From NCBI GenBank assembly GCA_016788685.1, contig JAEUSS010000349.1, positions 1 to 14,386 of the forward strand: DNA of 14,386 bases, written 5' to 3'. The translations under genes were made by a program, and so were the position numbers. Of the stretch, positions 5,799 through 12,434 are shown piece after piece (within the stretch, counting starts at the first letter, position 1; every line of letters starts with the position of its first letter). The notes under the pieces were generated by a model that had not been told where the DNA came from, made no database searches, and worked only from the letters and a program-made list of their open reading frames with translations. The DNA comes from Prolixibacteraceae bacterium (lineage in GTDB: Bacteria; Bacteroidota; Bacteroidia; Bacteroidales; Prolixibacteraceae).

Positions 5799-7782
5799 AA
5801 AACTGATAGCGAATCTGGATTTTAATTTCCGATTTTGTTGACGAACCGGCCGTCTGTTCGACATCTGTTTTGGGAAACTGGTGAGTTGCGGCAAACTTCA
5901 GCCAAAGCGTAAGATTGCCCCCGAACCTGCGCTGCCAGTTTAAATATGCGCGCAGCCCGTCTCCGTATAGCGCCGGAACGGAGAAAGCATACAAAACATC
6001 ATTCTCGTAAGCGTACAAACGCGAATTATAACTGTCCGTTTTAAAATAGGCAAGGCGTCCGTTAAGTGCATACAACTTCTCAACCGGTTTAAAATTTACA
6101 TCCTGGCAAATCAAAAAACCGCTTTCGCTTTTTTGCTTCGAATAAAAAGAAAACTCAAGCCTGCTTTTCAGTTTAAACTGTTCACCGGCATCGCCGGTAA
6201 AATTAAGCCGGATGCGATTGATCAGTTGCTGACCGTTGTACTTCAAGGCCCCTGAAACCAGCCGTTGCTCCTTGTCTTCCTGAAAAAACCTCAGGTAAAC
6301 ATTGGTGGTTCGTGTCGGACTGTATGACACCTGGGCCAGAAACTCAGCTCCGGAAGAAGGCGCTGCTGTAGTATATTTCATCCACCGATACTTAAAAAAA
6401 TCGGCATAGCCCCAAATTATCCAGCGCGGCGCGGGAAAAATCTTCATGCCCAGATATGCGCCGGTTTCATCGTTAATGCGCGATGATTCGGCAAAAGCAT
6501 TCGAATAAAAGCTAAAATAATTTTTATTGATATTCCGGTAAACCAACGTCAATTCAGCATTCGAGGCTGGTTTCAACATAAGGCCTGTCAATAAAGCCCG
6601 TCCTGATTTTCCACTGATCGCTGCCTCCCCAAACAAGAACACATTCTTTACGGATCCTTTCCAGTCTACCCCGCCAACCAGGTTATCCTTCCCTTCCGGT
6701 AAAAACTGATTATACGGCTCATCACTTCTGTTCATTCCCGTGTCAAAACGGGTATAAACTGTCGACAGCCCTACCGACCAGCGCCCGGATGAATAACTCA
6801 CCTGTCCGCCTCCGGCAAGCTGCCCCAGCGAGTTTTCTCCGGCAATCTCCGAACCGGTGCGGTGGTATCCGCTGGTCTGAAATGCTCCGAAATAAGGTTT
6901 TCCTTCCAGAGTATCAAGGTTTGCATCGATCTGTGTCCGCGAGATAAACGGCGAAACGGTAAAACGACCCGACCTGAAATAACCTGCCAGCCCCCTGAAA
7001 AACTGATTCTCGTCGGTTGATGAATACGACCGGATTCCCGGTGCCGACCGGAAAACCTGTGTTGTCTCTGCCGATTTACCCATCGAGAAACCTTGCCACG
7101 CAACCAATCCCTGTCCAAACCGGATACTGTAATCTCCGGCAAAAAGTCGGCTCCCTCCTTTTCCGGTCCTGAAATTGACATACGCGCTGGTGTAATCGAA
7201 CCCATGAGGATTGGACTGGCTAAAAAATGCCTCGCCCGGATCCTTCTCTCCGACCGCCCCATACTCCAGACCAGGCGAAACGTGTTTCAGGCGAAGGTAA
7301 TAGCGCTCCGGAGAACCTTCATATTTGGACTGATCGGTGGCCCCCGACGGAGCAATAACCCGTGTTGATCTGACAAAAATCTCATTCGAGCTTTTCTTCG
7401 TCCGGACATTCTCCGGAAGCCCGAAACTGATAAATGTTTCTATTTTCTGAAGAACATCTGGAGTAAATCCATCGATGGAAGCCATTTCGTAGAGGCTGTA
7501 AATGAATCCGGTCTTCTCCCGGAAACGCAGCAGATTATTGACCTGAACCTCCGACAGCAGGTGCAAACGAAGCAGTTCACCGGCTTGGGCCGAATTAATA
7601 AGCAGCGGATTTTGCCTGAAACTTTCCAGATCATCCAGGATTTCCTGAATATCGGCATCATCACTCATGTTGTCGCCCATCGACTCCAGCAAATCTTCAA
7701 CCGTTTGCTGCACGGCAGGCTCCTGGGCATAAAGATGTCCTGTGACCACCCAAAGACTCAGCACGAAAATTAGCTTTTTCAT
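5797..7782 (-). CDS. Secreted protein with ComEA-like helix-hairpin-helix region and outer-membrane beta-barrel
   Basis: A 661-residue exported protein. Residues 1-19 form a signal peptide (MKK, hydrophobic core, then LYAQ). An acidic helical stretch (26-57) is followed by a ComEA-like helix-hairpin-helix region (about 60-118): LINSAQAGELLRL, then LLRFREKTGFIYSLYEM, then IDGFTPDVLQKIETFI. This follows the ComEA layout, but the glycine hairpins (PGIG, SGIG) are replaced by HLLSE and DGFTP, so DNA binding is doubtful. From about 140 to the end, alternating aromatic and polar strands rich in Tyr, Phe and Gly end in KIQIRYQF, with the terminal Phe typical of outer-membrane barrels. Its start overlaps the stop of the preceding PorV/PorQ-like gene (ATGA). 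The architecture is familiar from Bacteroidota genomes as an uncharacterised helix-hairpin-helix protein; its function is not known to me. Confidence 0.78.
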   Translation of the reverse strand: MKKLIFVLSLWVVTGHLYAQEPAVQQTVEDLLESMGDNMSDDADIQEILDDLESFRQNPLLINSAQAGELLRLHLLSEVQVNNLLRFREKTGFIYSLYEMASIDGFTPDVLQKIETFISFGLPENVRTKKSSNEIFVRSTRVIAPSGATDQSKYEGSPERYYLRLKHVSPGLEYGAVGEKDPGEAFFSQSNPHGFDYTSAYVNFRTGKGGSRLFAGDYSIRFGQGLVAWQGFSMGKSAETTQVFRSAPGIRSYSSTDENQFFRGLAGYFRSGRFTVSPFISRTQIDANLDTLEGKPYFGAFQTSGYHRTGSEIAGENSLGQLAGGGQVSYSSGRWSVGLSTVYTRFDTGMNRSDEPYNQFLPEGKDNLVGGVDWKGSVKNVFLFGEAAISGKSGRALLTGLMLKPASNAELTLVYRNINKNYFSFYSNAFAESSRINDETGAYLGMKIFPAPRWIIWGYADFFKYRWMKYTTAAPSSGAEFLAQVSYSPTRTTNVYLRFFQEDKEQRLVSGALKYNGQQLINRIRLNFTGDAGEQFKLKSRLEFSFYSKQKSESGFLICQDVNFKPVEKLYALNGRLAYFKTDSYNSRLYAYENDVLYAFSVPALYGDGLRAYLNWQRRFGGNLTLWLKFAATHQFPKTDVEQTAGSSTKSEIKIQIRYQF

Positions 7783-8606
7783 CTTCCGAACTGATATTGA
7801 AATGAAACAGAAGGCGAATTCCCCAAATACTGATGATAAGAACCGGCTACATCCATCGTCAGCTTTTTAACCTGAAAGCCAATCCCGGCCGAGAACAGGT
7901 ATGGTTTTCCGGATACACCGGCTCTTAACCAGAGCCTTTTCAAAATACTGTACTCCATCCCCGTTTTAAGCCTGAATTGGCGACTGAAATCGTTTTCAAG
8001 ACCTGAAGCCAGACTAAAAACTTCGGACACGCGGTAGAAAACCCCGACATTCAGGCGCGATGGATAACTAAAGTTTCCGGAGTAGGTTTTGACACCTGTT
8101 TGGTAAGGATTTAAAACATGTACACCAACCACCAGTCCGGAAGCTGGCAGGTACTGAAGCCCCAATTCTAACCCCGAGGAACTTGCAGAACGATTATCTT
8201 CAGACAAATACAAACGGTAATAATTGAACTGAACCCCGAAACGGAGCTTTGGAAACAAGTGCCGGGCGTACGAAAGTCCAAACTTTTCGTTGCGGAAAGG
8301 AATCTCGCCGAACTGATACAGCGAAAAGGCAAACACCGATGACTGAACCGGAAAGACCACCCAACCTGCCCGGGAAGACAATTCTTCGACAAGAAAACGG
8401 TTTTGAAAAGTTCCGCCGACTGTGGGATGGCTGATCCCTGCAAGCCCCGCCTGATTACCAAAAACCGACCAGCAACCATCCAGACCAGCCCATGCCTCAC
8501 CCAATGCCTGATACTTTGAACCGGCAAAAGACTCTTCCTGCGCATTCGTTTTGAGCGCAGCAAGAACGAATAAGGCAAACAGGGCGACCGACGGTAACAA
8601 TTTCAT
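7779..8606 (-). CDS. PorV/PorQ-like outer-membrane beta-barrel protein
   Basis: A 275-residue exported barrel protein. Residues 1-22 are a signal peptide ending in TNAQ. After it, GSKYQALGEAWAGLDGCWSVFGNQAGLA (29-56) matches the N-terminal pattern of the PorV/PorQ/FadL-like family in Bacteroidota (an A-x-A-G segment followed by NPA- or NQAG-like text). The remainder alternates short beta strands and turns and ends in SFQYQFGR, near the usual C-terminal aromatic. The gene overlaps the next by 4 nt (ATGA), so the two proteins are probably made together and may act together in the outer membrane. PorV and PorQ serve type IX secretion, but no such genes are in view and the assignment to that system is only a guess. 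The start at 8606 lies 12 bases after the T tract of the purE terminator. Confidence 0.72.
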   Translation of the reverse strand: MKLLPSVALFALFVLAALKTNAQEESFAGSKYQALGEAWAGLDGCWSVFGNQAGLAGISHPTVGGTFQNRFLVEELSSRAGWVVFPVQSSVFAFSLYQFGEIPFRNEKFGLSYARHLFPKLRFGVQFNYYRLYLSEDNRSASSSGLELGLQYLPASGLVVGVHVLNPYQTGVKTYSGNFSYPSRLNVGVFYRVSEVFSLASGLENDFSRQFRLKTGMEYSILKRLWLRAGVSGKPYLFSAGIGFQVKKLTMDVAGSYHQYLGNSPSVSFQYQFGR

Positions 8607-8617
8607 AACATTGAAGC

Positions 8618-8649
8618 AAAAAAAAGTTCCTGATAAAAAATCAGGAACT
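8618..8649 (-). terminator. Intrinsic terminator of purE, lying in the leader of the barrel-protein operon
   Basis: On the minus strand AGTTCCTGAT (8649-8640) pairs perfectly over 10 bp with ATCAGGAACT (8634-8625), with a 5-nt T loop, followed by seven or eight T's (8625-8618). This is a textbook intrinsic terminator 46 bases after the purE stop. It ends just 12 bases before the start codon of the PorV/PorQ-like gene. Confidence 0.9.
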
Positions 8650-8661
8650 GATATGCTGCAT

Positions 8662-8692
8662 ACAAGTTACAACTATTTTGTTAATAAGTCAA
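8662..8692 (-). promoter_or_regulatory. Candidate promoter of the barrel-protein operon, upstream of the terminator
   Basis: On the minus strand TTGA (8689-8692), a 19-nt spacer and TAACTTGT (8662-8669), close to TAnnTTTG. If used, transcription would begin near 8655 and the terminator hairpin would form the 5' leader of the mRNA. The match is imperfect. Confidence 0.35.
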
Positions 8693-8694
8693 GT

Positions 8695-9201
8695 CTAATT
8701 GGTTTTGTATCTGAATTTTATTTCGGCCAGATCACTATTTGCTTTTACAATTTTAGTTTTCAGTGTTTCTTTGAACGTATCGAGCTTTGCTGCCAGACTG
8801 GCATCACCAAGCGCCATCATCTGAACTGCAAGAATACCAGCATTTTGCGCTCCGTTCACAGCAACCGTAGCAACCGGTATTCCGGGAGGCATCTGTACTA
8901 TCGCCAGCAACGAATCCAGTCCGTTCAGCGAAGCGTTGATCGGAACGCCGATAACCGGCAGGGTGGTCATCGCCGCAATAACGCCGGGTAAATGCGCTGC
9001 CATGCCTGCTGCTGCAATAATCACCTCTATTCCGCGGGCCTTTGCTCCTTTGGCGAACAATTCAACCGCATCAGGTGTGCGGTGAGCCGACAAAGCATTG
9101 ATTTCAAAGGGAATCTCAAACTCATCCAAAATTTTTGCGGCCGCTTCCATCACCCCCAAATCCGAGGTGCTTCCCATAATAATACTTACTCTTGGTTCCA
9201 T
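8695..9201 (-). CDS. purE: N5-carboxyaminoimidazole ribonucleotide mutase, class I PurE
   Basis: Cytosolic purine-synthesis enzyme that converts N5-CAIR to CAIR, working after PurK. The 168-residue protein has the class I signatures: GSTSDLGVM (10-18) in the phosphate-binding loop, SAHRTPD (38-44) with the catalytic His40, and AAAGMAAHLPGVIA (63-76). NASLNGLDSLLAIVQMPPGIPVATV (89-113) is the usual C-terminal half. The reading frame can be extended to a TTG at 9225, but the ATG at 9201 is preferred because it gives the usual length and begins directly at the first beta strand. purK is not in the window. The gene is divergent from hpt, so synthesis and salvage of purines share this intergenic region, and it ends at a strong terminator. 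Confidence 0.95.
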   Translation of the reverse strand: MEPRVSIIMGSTSDLGVMEAAAKILDEFEIPFEINALSAHRTPDAVELFAKGAKARGIEVIIAAAGMAAHLPGVIAAMTTLPVIGVPINASLNGLDSLLAIVQMPPGIPVATVAVNGAQNAGILAVQMMALGDASLAAKLDTFKETLKTKIVKANSDLAEIKFRYKTN

Positions 9202-9232
9202 CTTTTCAGAATTTAATTTTTTCAATAGAAAT

Positions 9233-9240
9233 TAGTTTTG
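9233..9240 (+). promoter_or_regulatory. Candidate -7 box for hpt-adk
   Basis: TAGTTTTG matches TAnnTTTG exactly and is followed at once by TTACTTTG (9241-9248), a one-mismatch copy. Either would give hpt a leader of about 85-95 nt. No TTTG is seen 19-21 bases upstream, so confidence is modest. Confidence 0.35.
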
Positions 9241-9266
9241 TTACTTTGTCGCTTTATTTTTCAAGC

Positions 9267-9274
9267 CAAAAATA
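9267..9274 (-). promoter_or_regulatory. Candidate -7 box for purE
   Basis: TATTTTTG on the minus strand matches TAnnTTTG exactly, 65 bases before the purE ATG. The upstream sequence is T-rich without a clear TTTG. It and the plus-strand box at 9233-9240 would make overlapping divergent promoters. Confidence 0.38.
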
Positions 9275-9339
9275 ACTGAAAAATATTGAGAAAAAAATCA
9301 TCTGTAAACCTGAATAATTTCAACTTTATTAGAGCATTA

Positions 9340-9882
9340 ATGAAAAACGTAAAAATTCATGACAAAGAGTTTGAACTTTTCATTCCATATGAAAAGATCA
9401 GATCAATCGTTGAAGAAATGGCTGAAAAAATGAACAACGATTTTAAAGACAAAAATCCATTGTTTATTTGCATCCTGAATGGTTCGTTCATGTTTGCAGC
9501 CGAAATTTTCAAACGCATTTCATTGCTTGATGCTGAAATCTCTTTCATTAAACTGGCATCTTATTCAGGTACTAATACAACCGGAAGTGTCAAACAGCTG
9601 ATCGGACTCAACGAGGGGCTGGCCGGCCGTACGGTCGTAATCCTGGAAGACATTGTTGACTCCGGAATTACAATTACCAACACGATCGAACAAATTAAAG
9701 CCATGAACCCGGCTGAAATCAAAATCGCGACCTTACTCCTGAAACCGGATGCACTCCGGACTGAAGTACAGCTCGACTACATCGGACTTGAAATCCCCAA
9801 CGACTTCATTGTAGGTTACGGATTGGATTACAACGGCAGAGGACGCAACCTGATTGATATTTATAAAGTAACTGAAAAGTAA
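9340..9882 (+). CDS. hpt: Hypoxanthine phosphoribosyltransferase
   Basis: Cytosolic purine-salvage enzyme transferring the phosphoribosyl group of PRPP to hypoxanthine (and usually guanine) to give IMP or GMP. The 180-residue protein shows FICILNGSFMFAAE (42-55), the flexible-loop segment SYSGTNTTGSV (75-85), the PRPP-binding motif VVILEDIVDSGIT (99-111) with Glu103-Asp104, the base-specificity lysine in LLLKPDA (132-138), and IVGYGLDYNGRGRNL (157-171). The frame extends upstream to a TTG at 9286, but the ATG at 9340 gives the normal start MKNVKIHDKEFE and normal family length. adk follows after 18 nt, with a terminator after adk, so the two form a purine-nucleotide operon. Confidence 0.95.
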   Translation: MKNVKIHDKEFELFIPYEKIRSIVEEMAEKMNNDFKDKNPLFICILNGSFMFAAEIFKRISLLDAEISFIKLASYSGTNTTGSVKQLIGLNEGLAGRTVVILEDIVDSGITITNTIEQIKAMNPAEIKIATLLLKPDALRTEVQLDYIGLEIPNDFIVGYGLDYNGRGRNLIDIYKVTEK

Positions 9883-9900
9883 CCCCATTTTATATTTGTA

Positions 9901-10473
9901 ATGTTAAATCTTGTTTTATTTGGCCCTCCGGGTGCGGGAAAAGGCACTCAGGCTGACTTTCTTATTGAAAAATTTCAACTCATTCACCTCTCGACAGGCG
10001 ATTTGTTGCGTACACAGATTGCAGCAGAAACCGAGCTGGGACTGGAGGCAAAAAGCTATATGGATAAAGGCTTCCTGGTGCCCGATTCAATTGTTATCGG
10101 CATGATTAAGTCAAAACTTCAGGAAAACAAAAATGCCACGGGATACATTTTTGACGGATTCCCCCGCACGGTCGCTCAGGCAAAAGCTCTTGACGAACTG
10201 TTGAATGAAAACGGCACTCCCGTTTCGGGAATGTTATGCCTCGATGTTGAAAAAGAAGAGTTGATCAGCCGCCTGCTTGGCCGGGGAAAAACCTCCGGAC
10301 GTCCGGATGATCAGGATGTTTCGATCATCGAAAACCGCATTCAGGTGTACAACGAAAAAACAATGCCGATAAAAGATTACTATCAGGCTCAGAATAAATG
10401 TCACAAAATTCAGGGCATGGGTTCGGTCGAAGAAATCGCGCAAAGACTGATCGCCACGGTATCAGCATTATAA
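9901..10473 (+). CDS. adk: Adenylate kinase, short-LID form
   Basis: Interconverts ATP + AMP and 2 ADP in the cytosol; essential for energy balance and nucleotide supply. P-loop GPPGAGKGTQ (8-17), AMP-site segment STGDLLR (31-37), DGFPRT (85-90), and LID region RLLGRGKTSGRPDD (124-137). The LID is short and lacks the Cys4 zinc site and long insertion of E. coli-type enzymes, so this is the roughly 190-residue form usual in Bacteroidota. Start ATG at 9901 is unambiguous at the first beta strand; it lacks a Shine-Dalgarno sequence. It follows hpt by 18 nt and ends in a clear intrinsic terminator, which separates it from obg. Confidence 0.96.
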   Translation: MLNLVLFGPPGAGKGTQADFLIEKFQLIHLSTGDLLRTQIAAETELGLEAKSYMDKGFLVPDSIVIGMIKSKLQENKNATGYIFDGFPRTVAQAKALDELLNENGTPVSGMLCLDVEKEELISRLLGRGKTSGRPDDQDVSIIENRIQVYNEKTMPIKDYYQAQNKCHKIQGMGSVEEIAQRLIATVSAL

Positions 10474-10491
10474 GATTCTGATAATAAATAT

Positions 10492-10528
10492 AAAAGACGG
10501 ATGGATAACGAGCCATTCGTCTTTTTTT
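10492..10528 (+). terminator. Intrinsic terminator after adk
   Basis: AAAAGACGGATGG (10492-10504) pairs with CCATTCGTCTTTT (10513-10525) over 13 bp with one G-U pair and an 8-nt loop, followed by a T tract through 10528. It starts 18 bases after the adk stop codon and ends the hpt-adk transcript. Confidence 0.9.
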
Positions 10529-10587
10529 GTTTAAATTCGCACCCTCAGAACACTGGTCTATGATCAGTCGCAGCTGACAAAATGCAT

Positions 10588-10650
10588 TGTTACGAGTGGA
10601 GTGTTACGAGTTACTGGGATATCAGAACTCGAAACTCGGAACCCGAAACA
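10588..10650. repeat. Degenerate short-period (about 7-nt) repeat before obg, inverted halves
   Basis: The left half repeats TTACGAG and TTACTGG-like units; the right half repeats the opposite sense, GAACTCG, AAACTCG and GAACCCG. CGAGTT (10607-10612) can pair with AACTCG (10626-10631). This looks like a non-coding dispersed repeat rather than a gene or terminator. It fills most of the space between the adk terminator and obg, where I see no strong promoter. Confidence 0.5.
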
Positions 10651-10675
10651 AATAAACAACTTTGAACTATTTTCG

Positions 10676-11677
10676 ATGGCAGAAACAAATTTTGTTGATT
10701 ACGTTAAAATATATTGCAGATCAGGAAATGGCGGCCCCGGCTCTGCACATTTCAGAAGGGAAAAATCGGAGCCTAAGGGTGGTCCGGACGGAGGCGATGG
10801 CGGACGGGGCGGACACATCATCCTGCGGGGTAACGAACAAATGTGGACTTTACTCCACCTGAAATACCGCAAACACGTATTCGCCGGGCACGGCGAGTCG
10901 GGTGGTAAACAAACCAGCAGCGGCGCCGACGGCGAAGATATTTACCTGGATGTTCCGCTCGGAACCGTAGCCAAAGATGCAGAAACGGGCGAGTTCCTTT
11001 TCGAAATCACAAAAGAAGGTGAAACTCACATTATCGCCCAGGGCGGACGGGGCGGACTTGGAAACGTACATTTCAAATCGGCCACCCAGCAAACACCACG
11101 TTTTGCACAGCCCGGCGAACCTTTCACCGAAGGCTGGTTTACCCTCGAATTAAAAATCCTGGCCGATGTCGGACTGGTTGGATTCCCGAGTGCAGGTAAG
11201 TCAACCTTACTTTCGGTGGTTTCGGCCGCCAAACCCAAAATTGCCGATTACCCGTTTACCACCCTGGTCCCCAACCTCGGAATTGTTAGCTACCGCGACA
11301 ACCAGTCGTTTGTGATGGCCGACATCCCCGGAATTATTGAAGGGGCTCACGAAGGAAAAGGCCTTGGACTTCGGTTCCTGCGCCACATCGAACGGAACTC
11401 GATGCTGCTGTTTATGGTTCCGGCTGATGCCAAAGACTACCGCAAAGAATACGGAATCCTGATGAATGAATTGCAGGAATACAATCCGGAGTTGCTCGAT
11501 AAAGAACGTTTCCTGGTCATCAGTAAAAGTGATTTCCTGGATGAAGAACTCAAAGTTGAAATCGGCGAAGAACTCAAAGATATCCCGCACCTGTTTATTT
11601 CATCGGTCACCGGACAAGGAATCACGCAATTAAAAGATAAAATCTGGCAAATTCTGAATAAACCAAGCTCGGAGTAA
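10676..11677 (+). CDS. obg: GTPase Obg (CgtA), ribosome-associated
   Basis: Conserved essential GTPase that binds the large ribosomal subunit and takes part in its late assembly and in stress responses. The 333-residue protein has the glycine-rich Obg domain (1-158: [28 protein letters not shown]-type loops GGRGGLGN), then the G domain: G1 GFPSAGKST (169-177), switch [13 protein letters not shown] (191-202), G3 DIPGIIEGA (216-224), G4 SKSD (283-286, a variant of NKxD) and G5 ISSVTGQG (308-315). It has no OCT domain, the short form common in this phylum. The start at 10676 ([12 protein letters not shown]) is chosen over a GTG at 10601, which would translate the repeat upstream. A complex hairpin follows the stop codon. 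Confidence 0.96.
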   Translation: MAETNFVDYVKIYCRSGNGGPGSAHFRREKSEPKGGPDGGDGGRGGHIILRGNEQMWTLLHLKYRKHVFAGHGESGGKQTSSGADGEDIYLDVPLGTVAKDAETGEFLFEITKEGETHIIAQGGRGGLGNVHFKSATQQTPRFAQPGEPFTEGWFTLELKILADVGLVGFPSAGKSTLLSVVSAAKPKIADYPFTTLVPNLGIVSYRDNQSFVMADIPGIIEGAHEGKGLGLRFLRHIERNSMLLFMVPADAKDYRKEYGILMNELQEYNPELLDKERFLVISKSDFLDEELKVEIGEELKDIPHLFISSVTGQGITQLKDKIWQILNKPSSE

Positions 11678-11678
11678 A

Positions 11679-11735
11679 CCGGAACCCGGAGTGCGATTCT
11701 GGCACTCCGGATTCCCGGGAGCTCAGGCTCTTTTT
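11679..11735 (+). terminator. Long G+C-rich hairpin and small T-tailed hairpin after obg
   Basis: The arm at 11679-11694 pairs with 11702-11718: nine perfect base pairs (CCGGAGTGC with GCACTCCGG), one mismatch, four more pairs, a 1-nt bulge and two pairs, around a 7-nt loop. Directly after it GAGC (11719-11722) and GCTC (11727-11730) form a short stem followed by TTTTT (11731-11735). The second part resembles a weak terminator; the first resembles a palindromic repeat unit. It begins two bases after the obg stop. Confidence 0.6.
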
Positions 11736-11747
11736 AACTTTTCTCTT

Positions 11748-12434
11748 ATGGAATGGATACAACAATTAGATCAGTCGCTGTTATTGTTCCTGAACAGTTT
11801 CCACAGCAACTTCTGGGACAAAGCCGTTACGTTATTTACCAGCAAGGAAATCTGGATTCCGTTCTACCTGATGATTGTGTATCTCATCATCAAAACCTAT
11901 AAGAAAAATTCGATTTACATTCTGATCCTGATCGGCCTGTCCATCGCGTTAAGCGACCAGTTTTCAGGATTGATTAAAAACTCGGTGCAGCGCCTGCGCC
12001 CCACGCACGACCCTGTTTTGGGCGACCTGGTTCACAACATATACAACCGTGGCGGTGCTTACGGGTATTTCTCGGCTCACGCTTCAAACACCTTTACCAT
12101 AGCCATTATTGCAGCACGGTTGTTCAAAAACCACCTTTTTACCATCCTTATTTTCATCTGGGCGGTTCTGGTTTCATACACCCGCATCTACCTTGGGCTT
12201 CACTATCCGGGCGATGTGATCACGGGCTGGATCTGGGGCCTTTTAACCGGGCTGGCCTTCTACCAGCTGATGCTTATCATCCAGCGAAGGTATTTCAAAT
12301 CGTCCCTTCCTGAAATTACAAAAACCGGAATTACCCGCCAGGATTCGATTCACATGCTTTTATTTGTAATGATCTACGTGGTAACCATACTTGTTACCAT
12401 AAACAGATTAACCAAATATCAGTTTCTGAATTAA
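11748..12434 (+). CDS. PAP2-family membrane phosphatase
   Basis: A 228-residue integral membrane protein of the type 2 phosphatidic acid phosphatase family, which removes phosphate from lipid phosphates or undecaprenyl diphosphate on the outer side of the inner membrane. The three family motifs are visible: KNSVQRLRP (77-85, K-x6-RP), YFSAHASN (107-114, the PSGH block with Ser109-Ala-His111), and TRIYLGLHYPGD (145-156, R-x5-H-x3-D). About six hydrophobic helices surround them. The ATG at 11748 is preferred over a GTG at 11691 that would translate the hairpin region. The stop overlaps the next start by one base (TAATG), so it is coupled to the MutS-like gene. Candidate substrates are undecaprenyl diphosphate, phosphatidylglycerol phosphate or lipid A phosphates; sequence alone does not decide. 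Confidence 0.88.
   Translation: MEWIQQLDQSLLLFLNSFHSNFWDKAVTLFTSKEIWIPFYLMIVYLIIKTYKKNSIYILILIGLSIALSDQFSGLIKNSVQRLRPTHDPVLGDLVHNIYNRGGAYGYFSAHASNTFTIAIIAARLFKNHLFTILIFIWAVLVSYTRIYLGLHYPGDVITGWIWGLLTGLAFYQLMLIIQRRYFKSSLPEITKTGITRQDSIHMLLFVMIYVVTILVTINRLTKYQFLN

Noticed and set aside
9202..9225. TTG start for purE giving an 8-residue extension
   Set aside because: The ATG at 9201 gives the normal class I length and starts at the first strand; the extension (KKLNSEK) adds nothing conserved.
9891..9898. TATATTTG, an exact -7 box, immediately before adk
   Set aside because: A promoter here would start transcription inside the adk coding sequence, and there is no TTTG upstream at the right spacing. 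It is more likely the A+T-rich initiation context of the gene.
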